In this document: piece after piece, positions 31,086-40,791 of the stretch
How the letters are laid out: the number at the start of each line of letters is the position of its first letter
Numbering within the stretch: position 1 is the stretch's first letter
NCBI RefSeq assembly: GCF_002723995.1
Contig: NZ_BEWP01000007.1
Location: forward strand, 62,001 to 126,000
Direction of reading: 5' to 3'
Source of the DNA: Gluconobacter kondonii
GTDB lineage: Bacteria > Pseudomonadota > Alphaproteobacteria > Acetobacterales > Acetobacteraceae
Length of the DNA stretch: 64,000 nucleotides
The notes under the pieces: generated by a model
Database searches by the model: none
Told to the model about the DNA's origin: nothing
What the model saw: only the letters and a program-made list of their open reading frames with translations
Translations under genes and position numbers: made by a program

Positions 31086-31373
31086 TCAGACCCCGTCCAC
31101 GATCACGACATTATACGGCCCGGCCTTCCAGCGATGCTCCGCAGCCTTCTGGTAGGCCGGGCTTTCGTACCAGGCGCGGGCCGAAGCCACGTCCGGAAAC
31201 TCGATAATCACCACACCATCAGGCTCAGTGCCTTCGAGTTTTTCCTGCTTGCCGTAGGCCGCAAGGATTTTGGCCGGAAACCCCTTGAAGGTTTCAGCCA
31301 CAACTTCCGAATATTTTTTGAATTCAGCCGGATCGGCCAGTTTTTCACGAATGAACAGGGCATAGGCAGGCAT
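31086..31373 (-). CDS. DUF1330 domain protein
   Basis: 95 aa. Small ferredoxin-like dimeric alpha/beta-barrel fold typical of DUF1330: AYALFIREKLADPAEFKKY at the start, GVVIIEFPDVASARAWYESPAYQ in the middle. Biochemical role unknown. ATG 31373 gives the conserved start; the longer frame adds 20 unconserved residues. Confidence 0.85.
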   Translation of the reverse strand: MPAYALFIREKLADPAEFKKYSEVVAETFKGFPAKILAAYGKQEKLEGTEPDGVVIIEFPDVASARAWYESPAYQKAAEHRWKAGPYNVVIVDGV

Positions 31374-31454
31374 GGAACGCTCTCCACAGGATGAGCCCCC
31401 ATACCCGCCACAAAACGCCTGACATTTCAGCACACAAGACCGTGTGCCTTTGTT

Positions 31455-32093
31455 TCAGCGCGTTCCGAACAGACGGTCGCCCGCATCTCCGAGGCCCGGA
31501 ACAATATAGCCATGCTCGTCCAGATGGCTGTCGATCGAACAGGTCACGATCTGCACATCCGGATGCAGTTCCGCCATGTGGGCAATTCCCTCCGGAACAG
31601 CCAGCAGGCAGGCGAAAATCGGGTTCGTCGCCCCGGCGGCCTTTACGCGGGTCAGCGCAGCCGCAGCCGAGTGGCCCGTGGCAAGCATCGGGTCCAGAAC
31701 GATGCATGTCCGGCCCGGAACATCGCTCGGCATGTTGAAGTAGTATTCACTCACTTCCAGCGTCTCATGATCCCGGCGCAGACCGATATGCCCTACGCGC
31801 GCGGACGGCACCAGATCCAGCATCCCGTCCAGAAGGCCGTTTCCAGCCCGCAGGATGGAAACGAAACATAGCTTCTTACCGTCCAGTTCCTCACCTTCCA
31901 TCGGCCCGCTCGGCGCTTCGATATGGCGCGGTGCCAGCGAGAGATTCCGCGTGGCTTCATAGGCCAGCAGCAGGCTGAGTTCGCGCGTCAGACGCCGGAA
32001 ACCGGCCGTGGACGTATTGTGGTCACGCAGACGGGTCAGCTTGTGGCGCACCAGCGGATGGTCGAGGACGATAGGCGGCAGCGCCTTGCTCAT
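31455..32093 (-). CDS. upp: Uracil phosphoribosyltransferase
   Basis: 212-aa pyrimidine salvage enzyme converting uracil and PRPP to UMP. The PRPP loop [16 protein letters not shown] is intact, as is the C-terminal [10 protein letters not shown] uracil-binding end. ATG 32093 overlaps the msrB stop by 4 bp (ATGA). A weak hairpin of GCACAC/GTGTGC arms lies between the stop and the DUF1330 gene. Confidence 0.96.
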   Translation of the reverse strand: MSKALPPIVLDHPLVRHKLTRLRDHNTSTAGFRRLTRELSLLLAYEATRNLSLAPRHIEAPSGPMEGEELDGKKLCFVSILRAGNGLLDGMLDLVPSARVGHIGLRRDHETLEVSEYYFNMPSDVPGRTCIVLDPMLATGHSAAAALTRVKAAGATNPIFACLLAVPEGIAHMAELHPDVQIVTCSIDSHLDEHGYIVPGLGDAGDRLFGTR

Positions 32094-32506
32094 GCTTTTT
32101 CTCCTTCGGCCGGGCGGAAATCGAGCGCCAGACCGTTCATACAATAACGAAGCCCCGTGGGCGGCGGCCCATCGGGAAAGACATGCCCCAGATGACCCTT
32201 GCAGTTCGCACAGTGAACTTCCGTGCGAACCATGCCGTAGCGGCTATCCTGCGTGGTCTCGACGCCTCCAGCCAGAGGCCGGAAAAATGACGGCCAACCA
32301 CTGCCGCTGTCATATTTAGTCTCTGAGGAGAACAGCGAGCGTCCACAGGCTGCACAGGCATAGGTTCCCGCACGTTTTTCATCATTGAGCGGGCTGGAAC
32401 CGGGGCGTTCCGTGCCATGTTCGTGAAGGATGCGCCGCTGCTCAGGTGTCAGGCCAACACCGCAACCACTGCCGGTCTGCCCGTTCGGGCCGCAACTCTG
32501 GGTCAT
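32090..32506 (-). CDS. msrB: Peptide-methionine (R)-S-oxide reductase
   Basis: 138 aa. Repairs oxidised methionine. Structural zinc ligands C51-x2-C54 and C99-x2-C102 are present; catalytic C122 lies in RYCMNG. There is no signal peptide, so it is cytosolic. The first 16 residues are a Cys/Gly-rich extension ([12 protein letters not shown]). It overlaps upp by 4 bp. Confidence 0.95.
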   Translation of the reverse strand: MTQSCGPNGQTGSGCGVGLTPEQRRILHEHGTERPGSSPLNDEKRAGTYACAACGRSLFSSETKYDSGSGWPSFFRPLAGGVETTQDSRYGMVRTEVHCANCKGHLGHVFPDGPPPTGLRYCMNGLALDFRPAEGEKA

Positions 32507-32669
32507 GCTGGTTCTCCGGAAACTCTGGGGGACGTCTTCTGGGAATGGATCTTTGGGGATGTATGAAAGCGCGGCCGTATTTTGTCACGCATCTTAAACT
32601 GTCAGAACGCAACCCGGCACGCTGAAACCCGTTAATATTCGCACAACATCAAGACGGAAGGATCCGGTC

Positions 32670-32861
32670 ATGAGTTCCATCGAAGACAAGATCAAAGGCG
32701 TTGCCAATCAGGTGACGGGCAAGATCAAGGAAGAAGTCGGCCACGTGACGCACGATGAGAAGCTTGAGGCTGAAGGCATTGCCCAGAACCTCAAGGGTAA
32801 GGTCCAGAAAGGCGTCGGCGATGCCAAGGATGCGGTCAAGAGCGGCATCGACAAGCTCTGA
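32670..32861 (+). CDS. CsbD-family stress protein
   Basis: 63 aa, hydrophilic, helical. KIKGVANQVTGKIKEEVGHVTHDEKLEAEG is the family core. CsbD-like proteins are usually general-stress induced; molecular role unknown. GGAAGGATC precedes the ATG. It has its own terminator. I found no EcfG-type promoter upstream, unlike the second CsbD-like gene at 52731. Confidence 0.88.
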   Translation: MSSIEDKIKGVANQVTGKIKEEVGHVTHDEKLEAEGIAQNLKGKVQKGVGDAKDAVKSGIDKL

Positions 32862-32878
32862 CCCCCATCTCCGATCAC

Positions 32879-32914
32879 AATGCAGCGCCCGCCTTCATGG
32901 CGGGCGTTCGCATT
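32879..32914 (+). terminator. Hairpin after csbD
   Basis: CGCCCGCC (32886-32893) and GGCGGGCG (32899-32906) pair perfectly around a 5-nt loop, extended by AATGC/GCATT (32879-32883, 32910-32914). No U tract, but the stem is very stable. Confidence 0.65.
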
Positions 32915-32975
32915 TGCGGGGAATGGTGGCATGATGGACGGAAGTTCACTCCTTCTTTCCCTTCAGGAGACTGTC

Positions 32976-34508
32976 ATGTCTGCATCCTCAACGCCCCGCC
33001 CCGTTATGCTGGTCATTCTCGACGGCTTCGGCTGGCGTGAAGATGAGTCCGACAATGCGGTCCGCCTTGCCAATACCCCGACATTCGACACCCTCTGGGC
33101 CACAAGCCCACATGCGTTTCTGAAAACATCCGGCGAGGATGTCGGCCTTCCGGACGGCCAGATGGGCAATTCCGAAGTCGGGCATCTGAATATCGGCGCA
33201 GGCCGCGTCGTCATGCAGGAATTGCCCCGCATTTCCCGCAGCGCCCGGGACGGCTCTCTGGCCCAGAACCCCGTCCTTCTGGACCATATTGCGGCGCTGA
33301 AAGCCTCGGGCGGAACCTGCCACCTCATGGGCCTGATTTCGCCCGGCGGCGTACATGCCCATCAGGATCATGTCGTGGCACTGGCCAAAATCGTCAGCGC
33401 AGCAGGCGTTCCGGTCGCCGTTCATATCTTCAGCGATGGCCGCGATACCGCGCCGCGTTCTGGTGAGGAGTTCATCGGTAAATTCCTCCGCGACCTGCCA
33501 GACAGCGTAAAAGTCGCCACACTCAGCGGCCGCTATTACGCCATGGACCGCGATCGCCGCTGGGAACGTGTTGGGCTAGCCGTCGCGGCCATCCGCGATG
33601 CGAAGGGGCCTCACACCAAGGACGCGCTCTCCGCTCTTCAGGCCAGTTACGACAGCGACAAGGGCGATGAATTCGTTCTTCCCACCGTTCTGGGCGATTA
33701 CGCTGGCATGAAGGACGGAGACGGCATCCTGTCCTGCAACTTCCGTGCGGACCGCATCCGCCAGCTTCTGGACGTTCTGGTTCTGCCAGATTTTGCGGAC
33801 TACGACAGCGGACGGAAGATAAACTTCGCGTCCGTCTGCGGCATGTCCCGCTACTCCGACCATCTGGCCCCTTATATGAGTGTCCTGTTCTCCAAGGTGC
33901 CGCTCGACGATCTGCTGGGAGACGTAGTGGCCAAAGCAGGCAAAACACAGCTCCGCATGGCGGAGACGGAGAAATATCCGCACGTCACCTATTTCCTCAA
34001 CGGTGGCCGTGAAGTCCAGTTCGAGGGTGAGGAGCGCATTCTGGTCCCGTCCCCCAAAGTCGCGACCTACGATCTTCAGCCCGAAATGTCCGCACCCGAA
34101 CTGACGGACAAGGCCGTTGCCGCCATCGAGAGCGGCAAGTTCGATATGATCGTCCTGAATTTCGCCAATCCGGATATGGTCGGCCACACAGGCTCCCTGC
34201 CCGCAGCCATCAAGGCCTGCGAAACAGTCGATCAGGGACTGGGCCGTATCAATGACGCCATTGTCAAAGCAGGCGGAGCCCTGCTCGTAACAGCGGATCA
34301 CGGCAACTGCGAAACCATGCGGGACCCCGTAACGGGCGGCGCCCATACGTCCCACACCCTGAATGTCGTGCCGGTCATTCTGGCCCATGCAGACGGCAAA
34401 ACCATTCATGACGGTCGTCTGGCGGATCTCGCCCCGACCATGCTGGCTCTCATGAATATCAGGCAGCCTGACGCGATGACGGGTGTCTCCCTGCTTGAAA
34501 GCCCCTGA
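32976..34508 (+). CDS. gpmI: Cofactor-independent phosphoglycerate mutase
   Basis: 510-aa glycolytic enzyme interconverting 3- and 2-phosphoglycerate with two Mn ions. D16 (LDGFGW) and the phosphorylated Ser66 (MGNSEVGH) are intact, and the C-terminal metal segment TADHGNCE is present. ATG 32976 has AGGAG 8 nt upstream; the longer frame adds an unconserved leader. The 3' end overlaps the EnvC-like gene by 26 bp, starting the gpmI-envC-ctpA-yibQ-rppH run. Confidence 0.96.
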   Translation: MSASSTPRPVMLVILDGFGWREDESDNAVRLANTPTFDTLWATSPHAFLKTSGEDVGLPDGQMGNSEVGHLNIGAGRVVMQELPRISRSARDGSLAQNPVLLDHIAALKASGGTCHLMGLISPGGVHAHQDHVVALAKIVSAAGVPVAVHIFSDGRDTAPRSGEEFIGKFLRDLPDSVKVATLSGRYYAMDRDRRWERVGLAVAAIRDAKGPHTKDALSALQASYDSDKGDEFVLPTVLGDYAGMKDGDGILSCNFRADRIRQLLDVLVLPDFADYDSGRKINFASVCGMSRYSDHLAPYMSVLFSKVPLDDLLGDVVAKAGKTQLRMAETEKYPHVTYFLNGGREVQFEGEERILVPSPKVATYDLQPEMSAPELTDKAVAAIESGKFDMIVLNFANPDMVGHTGSLPAAIKACETVDQGLGRINDAIVKAGGALLVTADHGNCETMRDPVTGGAHTSHTLNVVPVILAHADGKTIHDGRLADLAPTMLALMNIRQPDAMTGVSLLESP

Positions 34509-35775
34509 TCCACGACACATTCTGTCGCTTGCCCTGCTCCTGTCGCCCCACTGGGCGACAGCGCATCCTGCGGCACACCACCATCCTGCCAAATCAACGG
34601 CGACAGCGCCGAGCGCGGGGCAGAAAGCTCTCGCCCGCGCACAGGCCGCACGTCGCACGCTGGAGCAGCAACAGGCCGCAGAAGCCGCAACCCTGCGCGC
34701 CAAACAGATCGCGTCGGCGCAGGCCGAGGCAAAAGCCCGGCAGGATACAGCCCGAACGCTCGCCTACACCGCACAGACCCATACGGCGCAGTCCGCCATG
34801 GACAGCACCCAAAGCCACATCCAGACTCTTCAGGCCAACATCTCAGAACTGAAAAACAAACGGACAGCCATTCAGGCCGGCATCCAGCAACAGAATGCCG
34901 CCCTGCAACCCCTGCTCCCCATCGCAGCGCGCCTGTCCATAGCGCCTGACGCCGCCTTGCTGGCGTCTCCGGAAACAGCGTCCGAAAGCGTCACCGCCCT
35001 GTCCATTCTCGGCGGCTTTTCCCAGCTCACCCGACAGCGCGCCCAGACCCTTCAGTCCCGCGAAGACGAGCTCCATGCCATCAGCAGCGATCTGGAACAG
35101 CACCAGAAAGAACTTTCAGACCTGCTGACGCAACAGACGCATGAACGCAACACCGCCGCGGCCCGGACTCGAATTGCAGCGCATCAGGAAGCCGTCGCAG
35201 ATCAGGGCGCGCAAAAAGCCCGCAAAGCCGTCGCCGACGCCATGCAGGCCGCAGCGGATCTGTCTGCGGAAATCACCAACCTGGTGCAACAGGAAGCGCA
35301 GGCCCGCGCCGAACTTGAAAAAGAAGCCGCAGCTCTCGCCCGCCAGCACGAATTCGAACGTGCCCGTCATGCGCGCTCGCAGGCCCAGTCACTCTCCTCC
35401 GCCGGACAGGGCGTTTCCAGCACCGGCGGCCACGCCCCGGTTCCGGGCCATGTTGCGATCCGCTGGGGGCAGGCAACAGAAGCCGGTCCGGCCACCGGCA
35501 TTACCTATGCCGCCCTCTCTTCCGCCCCCGTACAGGCTCCCTGCACGGGCCGAGTCGAATTTGCCGGTCCATTCCGCTCTTTCGGACAGATGCTAATCCT
35601 TGATTGTGGGCGCAACTATCGTTTCGTGCTGTCAGGACTGGGCCAACTCACTGTTTCGGGTGGCCAAAGCATCAGGAAAGCTGCCACACTCGGCCAGATG
35701 CCTGCGGCAGAAGGGATGCTGTTCGTCCAGCTCCGTCACGGCGCACAGGTGGTCAGCCCGGCGCCTTTCCTCTGA
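34483..35775 (+). CDS. EnvC-like murein hydrolase activator
   Basis: 430 aa. Signal peptide (about 12-27, ending ATA-H), a long Gln/Ala/Glu-rich coiled coil (about 40-310), and a C-terminal LytM/M23-like domain (about 325-430). The LytM domain lacks the zinc-binding His-x-His set (the last motif reads FVQLRHG), so it is probably catalytically dead and works by activating an amidase at the division septum, as E. coli EnvC does. GTG 34483 lies in the gpmI end. The cluster with gpmI, ctpA and yibQ matches other alphaproteobacteria. Confidence 0.85.
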   Translation: MSPCLKAPDPRHILSLALLLSPHWATAHPAAHHHPAKSTATAPSAGQKALARAQAARRTLEQQQAAEAATLRAKQIASAQAEAKARQDTARTLAYTAQTHTAQSAMDSTQSHIQTLQANISELKNKRTAIQAGIQQQNAALQPLLPIAARLSIAPDAALLASPETASESVTALSILGGFSQLTRQRAQTLQSREDELHAISSDLEQHQKELSDLLTQQTHERNTAAARTRIAAHQEAVADQGAQKARKAVADAMQAAADLSAEITNLVQQEAQARAELEKEAAALARQHEFERARHARSQAQSLSSAGQGVSSTGGHAPVPGHVAIRWGQATEAGPATGITYAALSSAPVQAPCTGRVEFAGPFRSFGQMLILDCGRNYRFVLSGLGQLTVSGGQSIRKAATLGQMPAAEGMLFVQLRHGAQVVSPAPFL

Positions 35776-35903
35776 GCCGGTTTGCCGAGAGCGTCTGACC
35801 TTGTAGGATCGTATCTTAGTAATTTGGCAACCTGAACCGGCCTAGTCTCCCTGCGGAGCACCGTCGGCCAGCAGGTTCCTTCGTGCCCGAGGATGGAGAT
35901 CAC

Positions 35904-37361
35904 ATGAAGTTTCGCAGTGGCCTGTTGCTGGGCACCGCCTTTCTGGCCGGACTGGCTGTCGGACCGGGCGCCCTGCGTCTTGCTGGCTCCGGCGACTTTC
36001 CGGGCGCAGCCTTCGCCCGTGAAATTTCTCATGACAACAGCGCGGAAACCGTCCGCCTGCTGACGCTGCTGGGGACCGTCATGGACGTGGTGAAGGCGGA
36101 ATACGTCCATCCTGTGTCTGACAAAGACCTCATCAACAACGCGCTGGATGGCATGGTCGGCAACCTCGACCCCCATTCCTCCTACATGACCGCAGCTCAG
36201 TTCCACGACATGCAGACCGAGATTTCGGGCAAGTTTGGCGGTCTGGGCCTGCAGGTTCAGGGTGAATCCGGCCATGTCCGTGTCGTCTCCCCGATCGACG
36301 GCACCCCTGCCGCACGCGCTGGCATCCAGCCGGGCGATTTCATCACGATGGTCGACCACAAAAGCATTGATGACCTGACGCTCGATCAGGCCGTCCGCAA
36401 GATGCGCGGCGATCCGGGTACCAAAATCAGCCTGACAGTCGTGCGCCCCAAGACCGGCAAGACCCTGACCTTCGACATGACGCGTGAAATCGTCCATGTC
36501 CAGATCGTAAAGTCGGCGCTTTATGGCAGCACGGGCTATATCCGTCTGACCGAATTCGATGACGATCTTGAAGGCGCCATGCATGCCGCGTTCGACAAAC
36601 TCAAGGCAGAAGCCGCCAAGACCCCCGGCGGCAAGTTGACCGGGATCATCCTCGATCTGCGTTCCAATCCGGGCGGCAAGCTCGATCAGGCCATCGCGGT
36701 CGCGGACGATTTCATCAAGGACGGAGAAATCGTCTCCATCCGTGGCCGCCATGCGGAAAACAACCAGCGCTGGGATGCGAAGGGTACGGACATCACCAAT
36801 GGTCTGCCGATCGTCGTTCTGACAAATGGGGGTTCCGCTTCGGCCAGTGAAATCGTGGCTGGCGCGCTGAAGGACCATCACCGCGCCATCATCCTCGGCG
36901 AAAAAACTTTCGGTAAGGGTTCGGTCCAGACCCTGATCCCGATCGGAGATCAGGGCGCAGTCCGCCTGACGACAGCCCGCTACTACACGCCATCCGGGCG
37001 CTCCATTCAGGGCCTTGGCATCACCCCCGATATCCCCGTCTCCGAAACAAAAGACGACGATTCCTACGGATATCGTGAAGCGGATCTGTCCCACATTTTG
37101 ACGAATATCGGCGGTAACCGGACGACCGAAACGCCACGCACCGATATTCCGCCGATTGCGAAATCCATTCCCAAAATGCCGGATGCCAACTGGCCCGCAT
37201 TTGACGCGACGAAACCCGCGACGGATTTCCAGCTTCAGCAGGCCATCAAGGTCGTCAACGCCATGGCAGGCATTTCAAATCCGGCTCCTGCGACAGCACC
37301 GGCAACCGAGGTCAAAACTACTGCTCCTGCTGCCCCCAAACCGTCTGAAGCACATCACTAA
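35904..37361 (+). CDS. ctpA: S41 carboxyl-terminal processing protease
   Basis: 485-aa periplasmic serine protease. A signal/anchor segment (about 5-25) is followed by a helical region, a PDZ domain (about 85-165) and the S41 catalytic domain with Ser313 (GGSASASE), Lys338 (GKGSVQ) and Gln342. A Pro/Ala/Thr-rich tail ends the protein. ATG 35904 with GGAG upstream is preferred to GTG 35883. In related species such proteases trim envelope proteins or activate cell-wall hydrolases, which fits the adjacent EnvC-like gene. Confidence 0.93.
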   Translation: MKFRSGLLLGTAFLAGLAVGPGALRLAGSGDFPGAAFAREISHDNSAETVRLLTLLGTVMDVVKAEYVHPVSDKDLINNALDGMVGNLDPHSSYMTAAQFHDMQTEISGKFGGLGLQVQGESGHVRVVSPIDGTPAARAGIQPGDFITMVDHKSIDDLTLDQAVRKMRGDPGTKISLTVVRPKTGKTLTFDMTREIVHVQIVKSALYGSTGYIRLTEFDDDLEGAMHAAFDKLKAEAAKTPGGKLTGIILDLRSNPGGKLDQAIAVADDFIKDGEIVSIRGRHAENNQRWDAKGTDITNGLPIVVLTNGGSASASEIVAGALKDHHRAIILGEKTFGKGSVQTLIPIGDQGAVRLTTARYYTPSGRSIQGLGITPDIPVSETKDDDSYGYREADLSHILTNIGGNRTTETPRTDIPPIAKSIPKMPDANWPAFDATKPATDFQLQQAIKVVNAMAGISNPAPATAPATEVKTTAPAAPKPSEAHH

Positions 37362-37379
37362 CTAAGGACATCCCGGATC

Positions 37380-38525
37380 GTGCAGAACCGTCCCGCCTCC
37401 AGCCGCGCAGGGCTCTGGCAACGACTTCCCGTTATCGGACGCCTTCTGATCGCGTTCTGGGCCGTCCTTCTGGCAGGAGGAGCGGCAGCGTTTCTGTTTC
37501 ATCAGCAGAAACCTGTCGTTCTGGCAAAAACTACCCCCCCGGCACGACCGGAAGCTCCGCCTGCACAGAACGCTTCCTCAATCGTCTCCACACCGGTGCC
37601 GAAAGAGGCAGTCCGTTCTGTCAGTCCATCTGAGGTGCAGCAACCTGCAATGCCGGTTGCTGCACCGACAGTCATTCCCGCCAAAGCCGTTCCGCCCACA
37701 CTGGCAGCCCCCTCAACCGCAGTGACGCAACAACCTCTGCCGTCGCCTGCCGCCGCCAGTCCAGCAGCCGTCGTCAGACCGCCTTCACCCGCAGTTCCGG
37801 CGGACAAAACCGCCATTGCAATCGTGCTTCAGGGTTTCGGTTATTCCGACGCGCTGACCTACGACGTTCTTTCGCGCATTCCAGCCCCAGTTGCGGTCGG
37901 GATTTCGCCTTATGTGAGCAATATCGGCGACATTATTGCGCGAGCCCATGCCAGCCATCGTGAAGTCTATGTCACGCTTCCGATGCAAAGCGCACACCCC
38001 GAACGCGTCGATGAAGGCCCGCATGCACTCGGATATGGCAACTCCGCCGCCGATGACCAGCGTGAACTGGAATGGTGTCTATCCAGAGCCACAGGCGCAG
38101 AAGGCCTGACGGACGCTTCCGAAAACGGAGACGACCAGCCGGGTGGCGGATATGCGACCTCACCGGATTTTGCTCCAATCGCCAGTTTCATCAGCAGTAA
38201 AGGGCTTCTTTATCTGGCTGGCTCTGCACAGGATAGTCGCCGCACGCGCGGCATGACTGCGACAGCCTGGATTGATGGCGACACAGACGCGGCCACTCTG
38301 GACAGCCGCCTTGCCGCGCTGCTGCCCCAGGACGGAAAGCCCACAAAAATTCTGCTGATGGTTGGTCCTGTCACCCCCGTCATGATCGACCGTCTTGCAA
38401 ACTGGCTCAAAGGCCCGGCGGCAGGCCGCTTTGTTCTGGTGCCGCCGTCCAGTTTCGTCGATAGCGGCATCGGAAACGATCAGGCCGCCAATCTGCTGTC
38501 TTCCAGCCCGGTGGCCCCTTTATGA
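37380..38525 (+). CDS. Divergent polysaccharide deacetylase (YibQ family)
   Basis: 381 aa. N-terminal membrane anchor (about 18-42), a Pro/Ala/Val-rich periplasmic linker (about 45-140), then a degenerate polysaccharide deacetylase barrel (AIAIVLQGFGYSDALTYDVLSRIPAPVAVGISPY, about 142 onward in pieces). The usual DD metal pair is replaced (LQGFG), so catalysis is doubtful. GTG start 18 bp after ctpA. Its stop overlaps the rppH start (ATGA). Confidence 0.85.
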   Translation: MQNRPASSRAGLWQRLPVIGRLLIAFWAVLLAGGAAAFLFHQQKPVVLAKTTPPARPEAPPAQNASSIVSTPVPKEAVRSVSPSEVQQPAMPVAAPTVIPAKAVPPTLAAPSTAVTQQPLPSPAAASPAAVVRPPSPAVPADKTAIAIVLQGFGYSDALTYDVLSRIPAPVAVGISPYVSNIGDIIARAHASHREVYVTLPMQSAHPERVDEGPHALGYGNSAADDQRELEWCLSRATGAEGLTDASENGDDQPGGGYATSPDFAPIASFISSKGLLYLAGSAQDSRRTRGMTATAWIDGDTDAATLDSRLAALLPQDGKPTKILLMVGPVTPVMIDRLANWLKGPAAGRFVLVPPSSFVDSGIGNDQAANLLSSSPVAPL

Positions 38526-39034
38526 GCGATTGCATGACCCTGCCCTATCGTCCGAATGTCGGAATTGCGCTCTTTAATCGGGAGGGCAAGCTGTTCATCG
38601 CCTGCCGGACGGACCTTCCGGGACGCGTCTGGCAGTGCCCGCAAGGTGGGATCGATGAGGGCGAGACGCCCGAAACAGCCGCCATACGAGAGATGGGCGA
38701 AGAAATCGGTACAAGCAGCGCCCGCATTCTTGCCGAACGTGAGGGGTGGCTGTCCTATGATCTGCCATCTGCCCTGATCGGCAGAGCCCTGGGTGGCCGG
38801 TTCCGGGGGCAGACCCAGAAGTGGTTCGTGATGGGATATGAAGGGCAGGATTCCGATATTCGGCTGGACCTTCATGAGCCAGCGGAATTCGACTGCTGGG
38901 AATGGGTTGAGCCGAACGACGTTCTGGAACGCGATCTGGGCTTCAAAAAAGACCTGTATGCCGCATTAATCCCAGAACTGACGGCCCTGTTTCAGGCCGC
39001 TGCCAAAGACTGGGTTCGTACCAGCCGCGCGTAA
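38522..39034 (+). CDS. rppH: RNA pyrophosphohydrolase (Nudix)
   Basis: 170 aa. Removes pyrophosphate from mRNA 5' ends, starting RNase E decay. The Nudix box is complete: G42-x5-E48-x7-R56-E57-x2-E60-E61-x-G63. LPYRPNVGIALFN at the start and WQCPQGGID are family hallmarks. The start is ATG 38522 (overlapping yibQ) or 38534. The last 43 bp overlap the 3' end of the convergent ABC transporter gene, both reading frames being coding. Confidence 0.93.
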   Translation: MSDCMTLPYRPNVGIALFNREGKLFIACRTDLPGRVWQCPQGGIDEGETPETAAIREMGEEIGTSSARILAEREGWLSYDLPSALIGRALGGRFRGQTQKWFVMGYEGQDSDIRLDLHEPAEFDCWEWVEPNDVLERDLGFKKDLYAALIPELTALFQAAAKDWVRTSRA

Positions 39035-40746
39035 AGACCGTCTTTCCTAATCAGTTCAGTATGTGTCCCCGCTTCGGCGACGGCACCATGATCCATGACG
39101 ACGATAAGATCCGCCGCCTGCACCGTGGAGAGCCGGTGCGCCACAATCACGGTCGTGCGGCCCGAACGCAGATTGGCCAAGGCTTTTTGAACCCGCGCTT
39201 CGCTTTCTGAGTCCAGCGCGCTCGTCGCTTCATCCAGCAGAAGAATTCGCGGGTTGCGCAGGAGTGCACGGGCCAGTGCCACACGTTGACGCTGGCCGCC
39301 CGACAGTCGACGTCCACCCGGGCCTACCCGCGTTTCCAGTCCCGCGGGCAGATTATCGAGAAAATCGACCGCCGCCATGGCACATGCCTTTTCGACTTCA
39401 TCCCGCGAGGCTGACGGTCGCCCAATCCAAATATTCTCGATCAGGGACATGTCAAAGAGTGTTGTGTCCTGACTGACATAGGCAATGGCATCGCGAAGGG
39501 ATGAGAGCGTAAGATCGCGCAGATCCACGCCTTCCAGTTGGATACTCCCTTCACTCACATCATGCAGACGCGGAATCAGGGATAGAGCCGTAGATTTTCC
39601 GGCCCCACTGGGACCGACAAGCGCCACGGTTTTTCCGGGCTGCACATCGAACGTCAGGCCGCGCAACGCGACCCGGCCGTCTTCGTAACAATAGCCGGCC
39701 TGCTCGAACACCAGATGCCCCTTGCCTGCCGGGAGAGGCTGTGCCCCTACCCGCTCCATCACGGCGGGGGGTTCATCGATCACGGCGAAAACACGCGATA
39801 GTCCGGCCAATCCTTCCTGAAGGGCCGTGTTGAGAGAGCCCAGCGCGCGGATGGGGCGGGATGCGGTGAGAAGGGCTGCGATGAACGCAGTAAAATCTCC
39901 GAGCGTCGCACCGCCCTGAGCGGCCCGCCAGCCCGCAAACCCCAGCACGGCAGCCACTGCTGCACCACCCAGAACTTCAAGCACCGGATCGACGCGGGCA
40001 CGGCCTTTGGCAATGCGCAAAAATGCGGAATGCAGCAGATCAAGGGAGTGATCGACCCGCGTGCTTTCCCGGTCTTCCATGCGGTAGATACGGATCTGCC
40101 GGGCCAGAGCGAAACTTTCGTTCAGCAGCGCCGAGGTCTCGCCAATCTGCTCCTGCATGCCGCCCGAGGCGCGGCGTACCTTTTTGCCCAACTTCTGGAT
40201 GGGGACAGCCGCCACCGGATACAGTACGAGCGCGATCAGGCTCAGTTCCCAGTCCGTCACGATCATGGAAATCACCAACCCCACCACCGTCACAGCGTCT
40301 CCGAGCGCATTGACCACACGGATCATGGCCTCGCGGATCGAGATAGCATCAGTCGTAAAGCGGGCGGCCCATTTGGCGGGCGCTTCCTTTTCAATCGTCG
40401 AGACATCTGCCTGAAGCGAATGGGCGAACATCCGGGACTGCAAGCCGCGAATCACCGCCAGAACAAGCCCCTGCACAGCAATCGTCTGTCCATACTGGGA
40501 TGCAGCCTTGAGCCCTGTAACGAGAACAACCAGAGCCGGAATCTGATACAGGATCCGGGAATCATGCGCCGCAAACATATCCACGGCTCGTTTGATAACG
40601 GCAGGATAAAGCGCGGTCAGCGCTGCCATCAGAACGGTCAGGACAACAACGGAAACGATCCGTCCGACATGCTGGCGCATTTCCTCGCGCCAGATGCGTT
40701 TCATCAGGACGCGGCTATCCGTATCAAGGGCTGTGGTTTTCGTCAT
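38992..40746 (-). CDS. MsbA-like ABC exporter (lipid A flippase type)
   Basis: 584 aa, a membrane domain of six helices (about 25-320) fused to an ATPase domain. Walker A is GPSGAGKST, the signature is LSGGQRQR, and Walker B is ILLLDEATSALD. The length and half-transporter layout fit MsbA, which flips lipid A-core across the inner membrane before LptBFG takes it; the lpt genes are 28 kb away and specificity is inferred. The 3' end overlaps rppH by 43 bp. It lies 45 bp downstream of cca. Confidence 0.82.
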   Translation of the reverse strand: MTKTTALDTDSRVLMKRIWREEMRQHVGRIVSVVVLTVLMAALTALYPAVIKRAVDMFAAHDSRILYQIPALVVLVTGLKAASQYGQTIAVQGLVLAVIRGLQSRMFAHSLQADVSTIEKEAPAKWAARFTTDAISIREAMIRVVNALGDAVTVVGLVISMIVTDWELSLIALVLYPVAAVPIQKLGKKVRRASGGMQEQIGETSALLNESFALARQIRIYRMEDRESTRVDHSLDLLHSAFLRIAKGRARVDPVLEVLGGAAVAAVLGFAGWRAAQGGATLGDFTAFIAALLTASRPIRALGSLNTALQEGLAGLSRVFAVIDEPPAVMERVGAQPLPAGKGHLVFEQAGYCYEDGRVALRGLTFDVQPGKTVALVGPSGAGKSTALSLIPRLHDVSEGSIQLEGVDLRDLTLSSLRDAIAYVSQDTTLFDMSLIENIWIGRPSASRDEVEKACAMAAVDFLDNLPAGLETRVGPGGRRLSGGQRQRVALARALLRNPRILLLDEATSALDSESEARVQKALANLRSGRTTVIVAHRLSTVQAADLIVVMDHGAVAEAGTHTELIRKDGLYARLVRTQSLAAA

Positions 40747-40791
40747 GTCCGGGGGTGTAGCAAACCTTGCGAAAAGGACGAAACCGCCATC

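Noticed and set aside
35736-37094. 452-codon minus-strand frame
   Set aside because: Antisense to ctpA with its intact catalytic residues; no family features.
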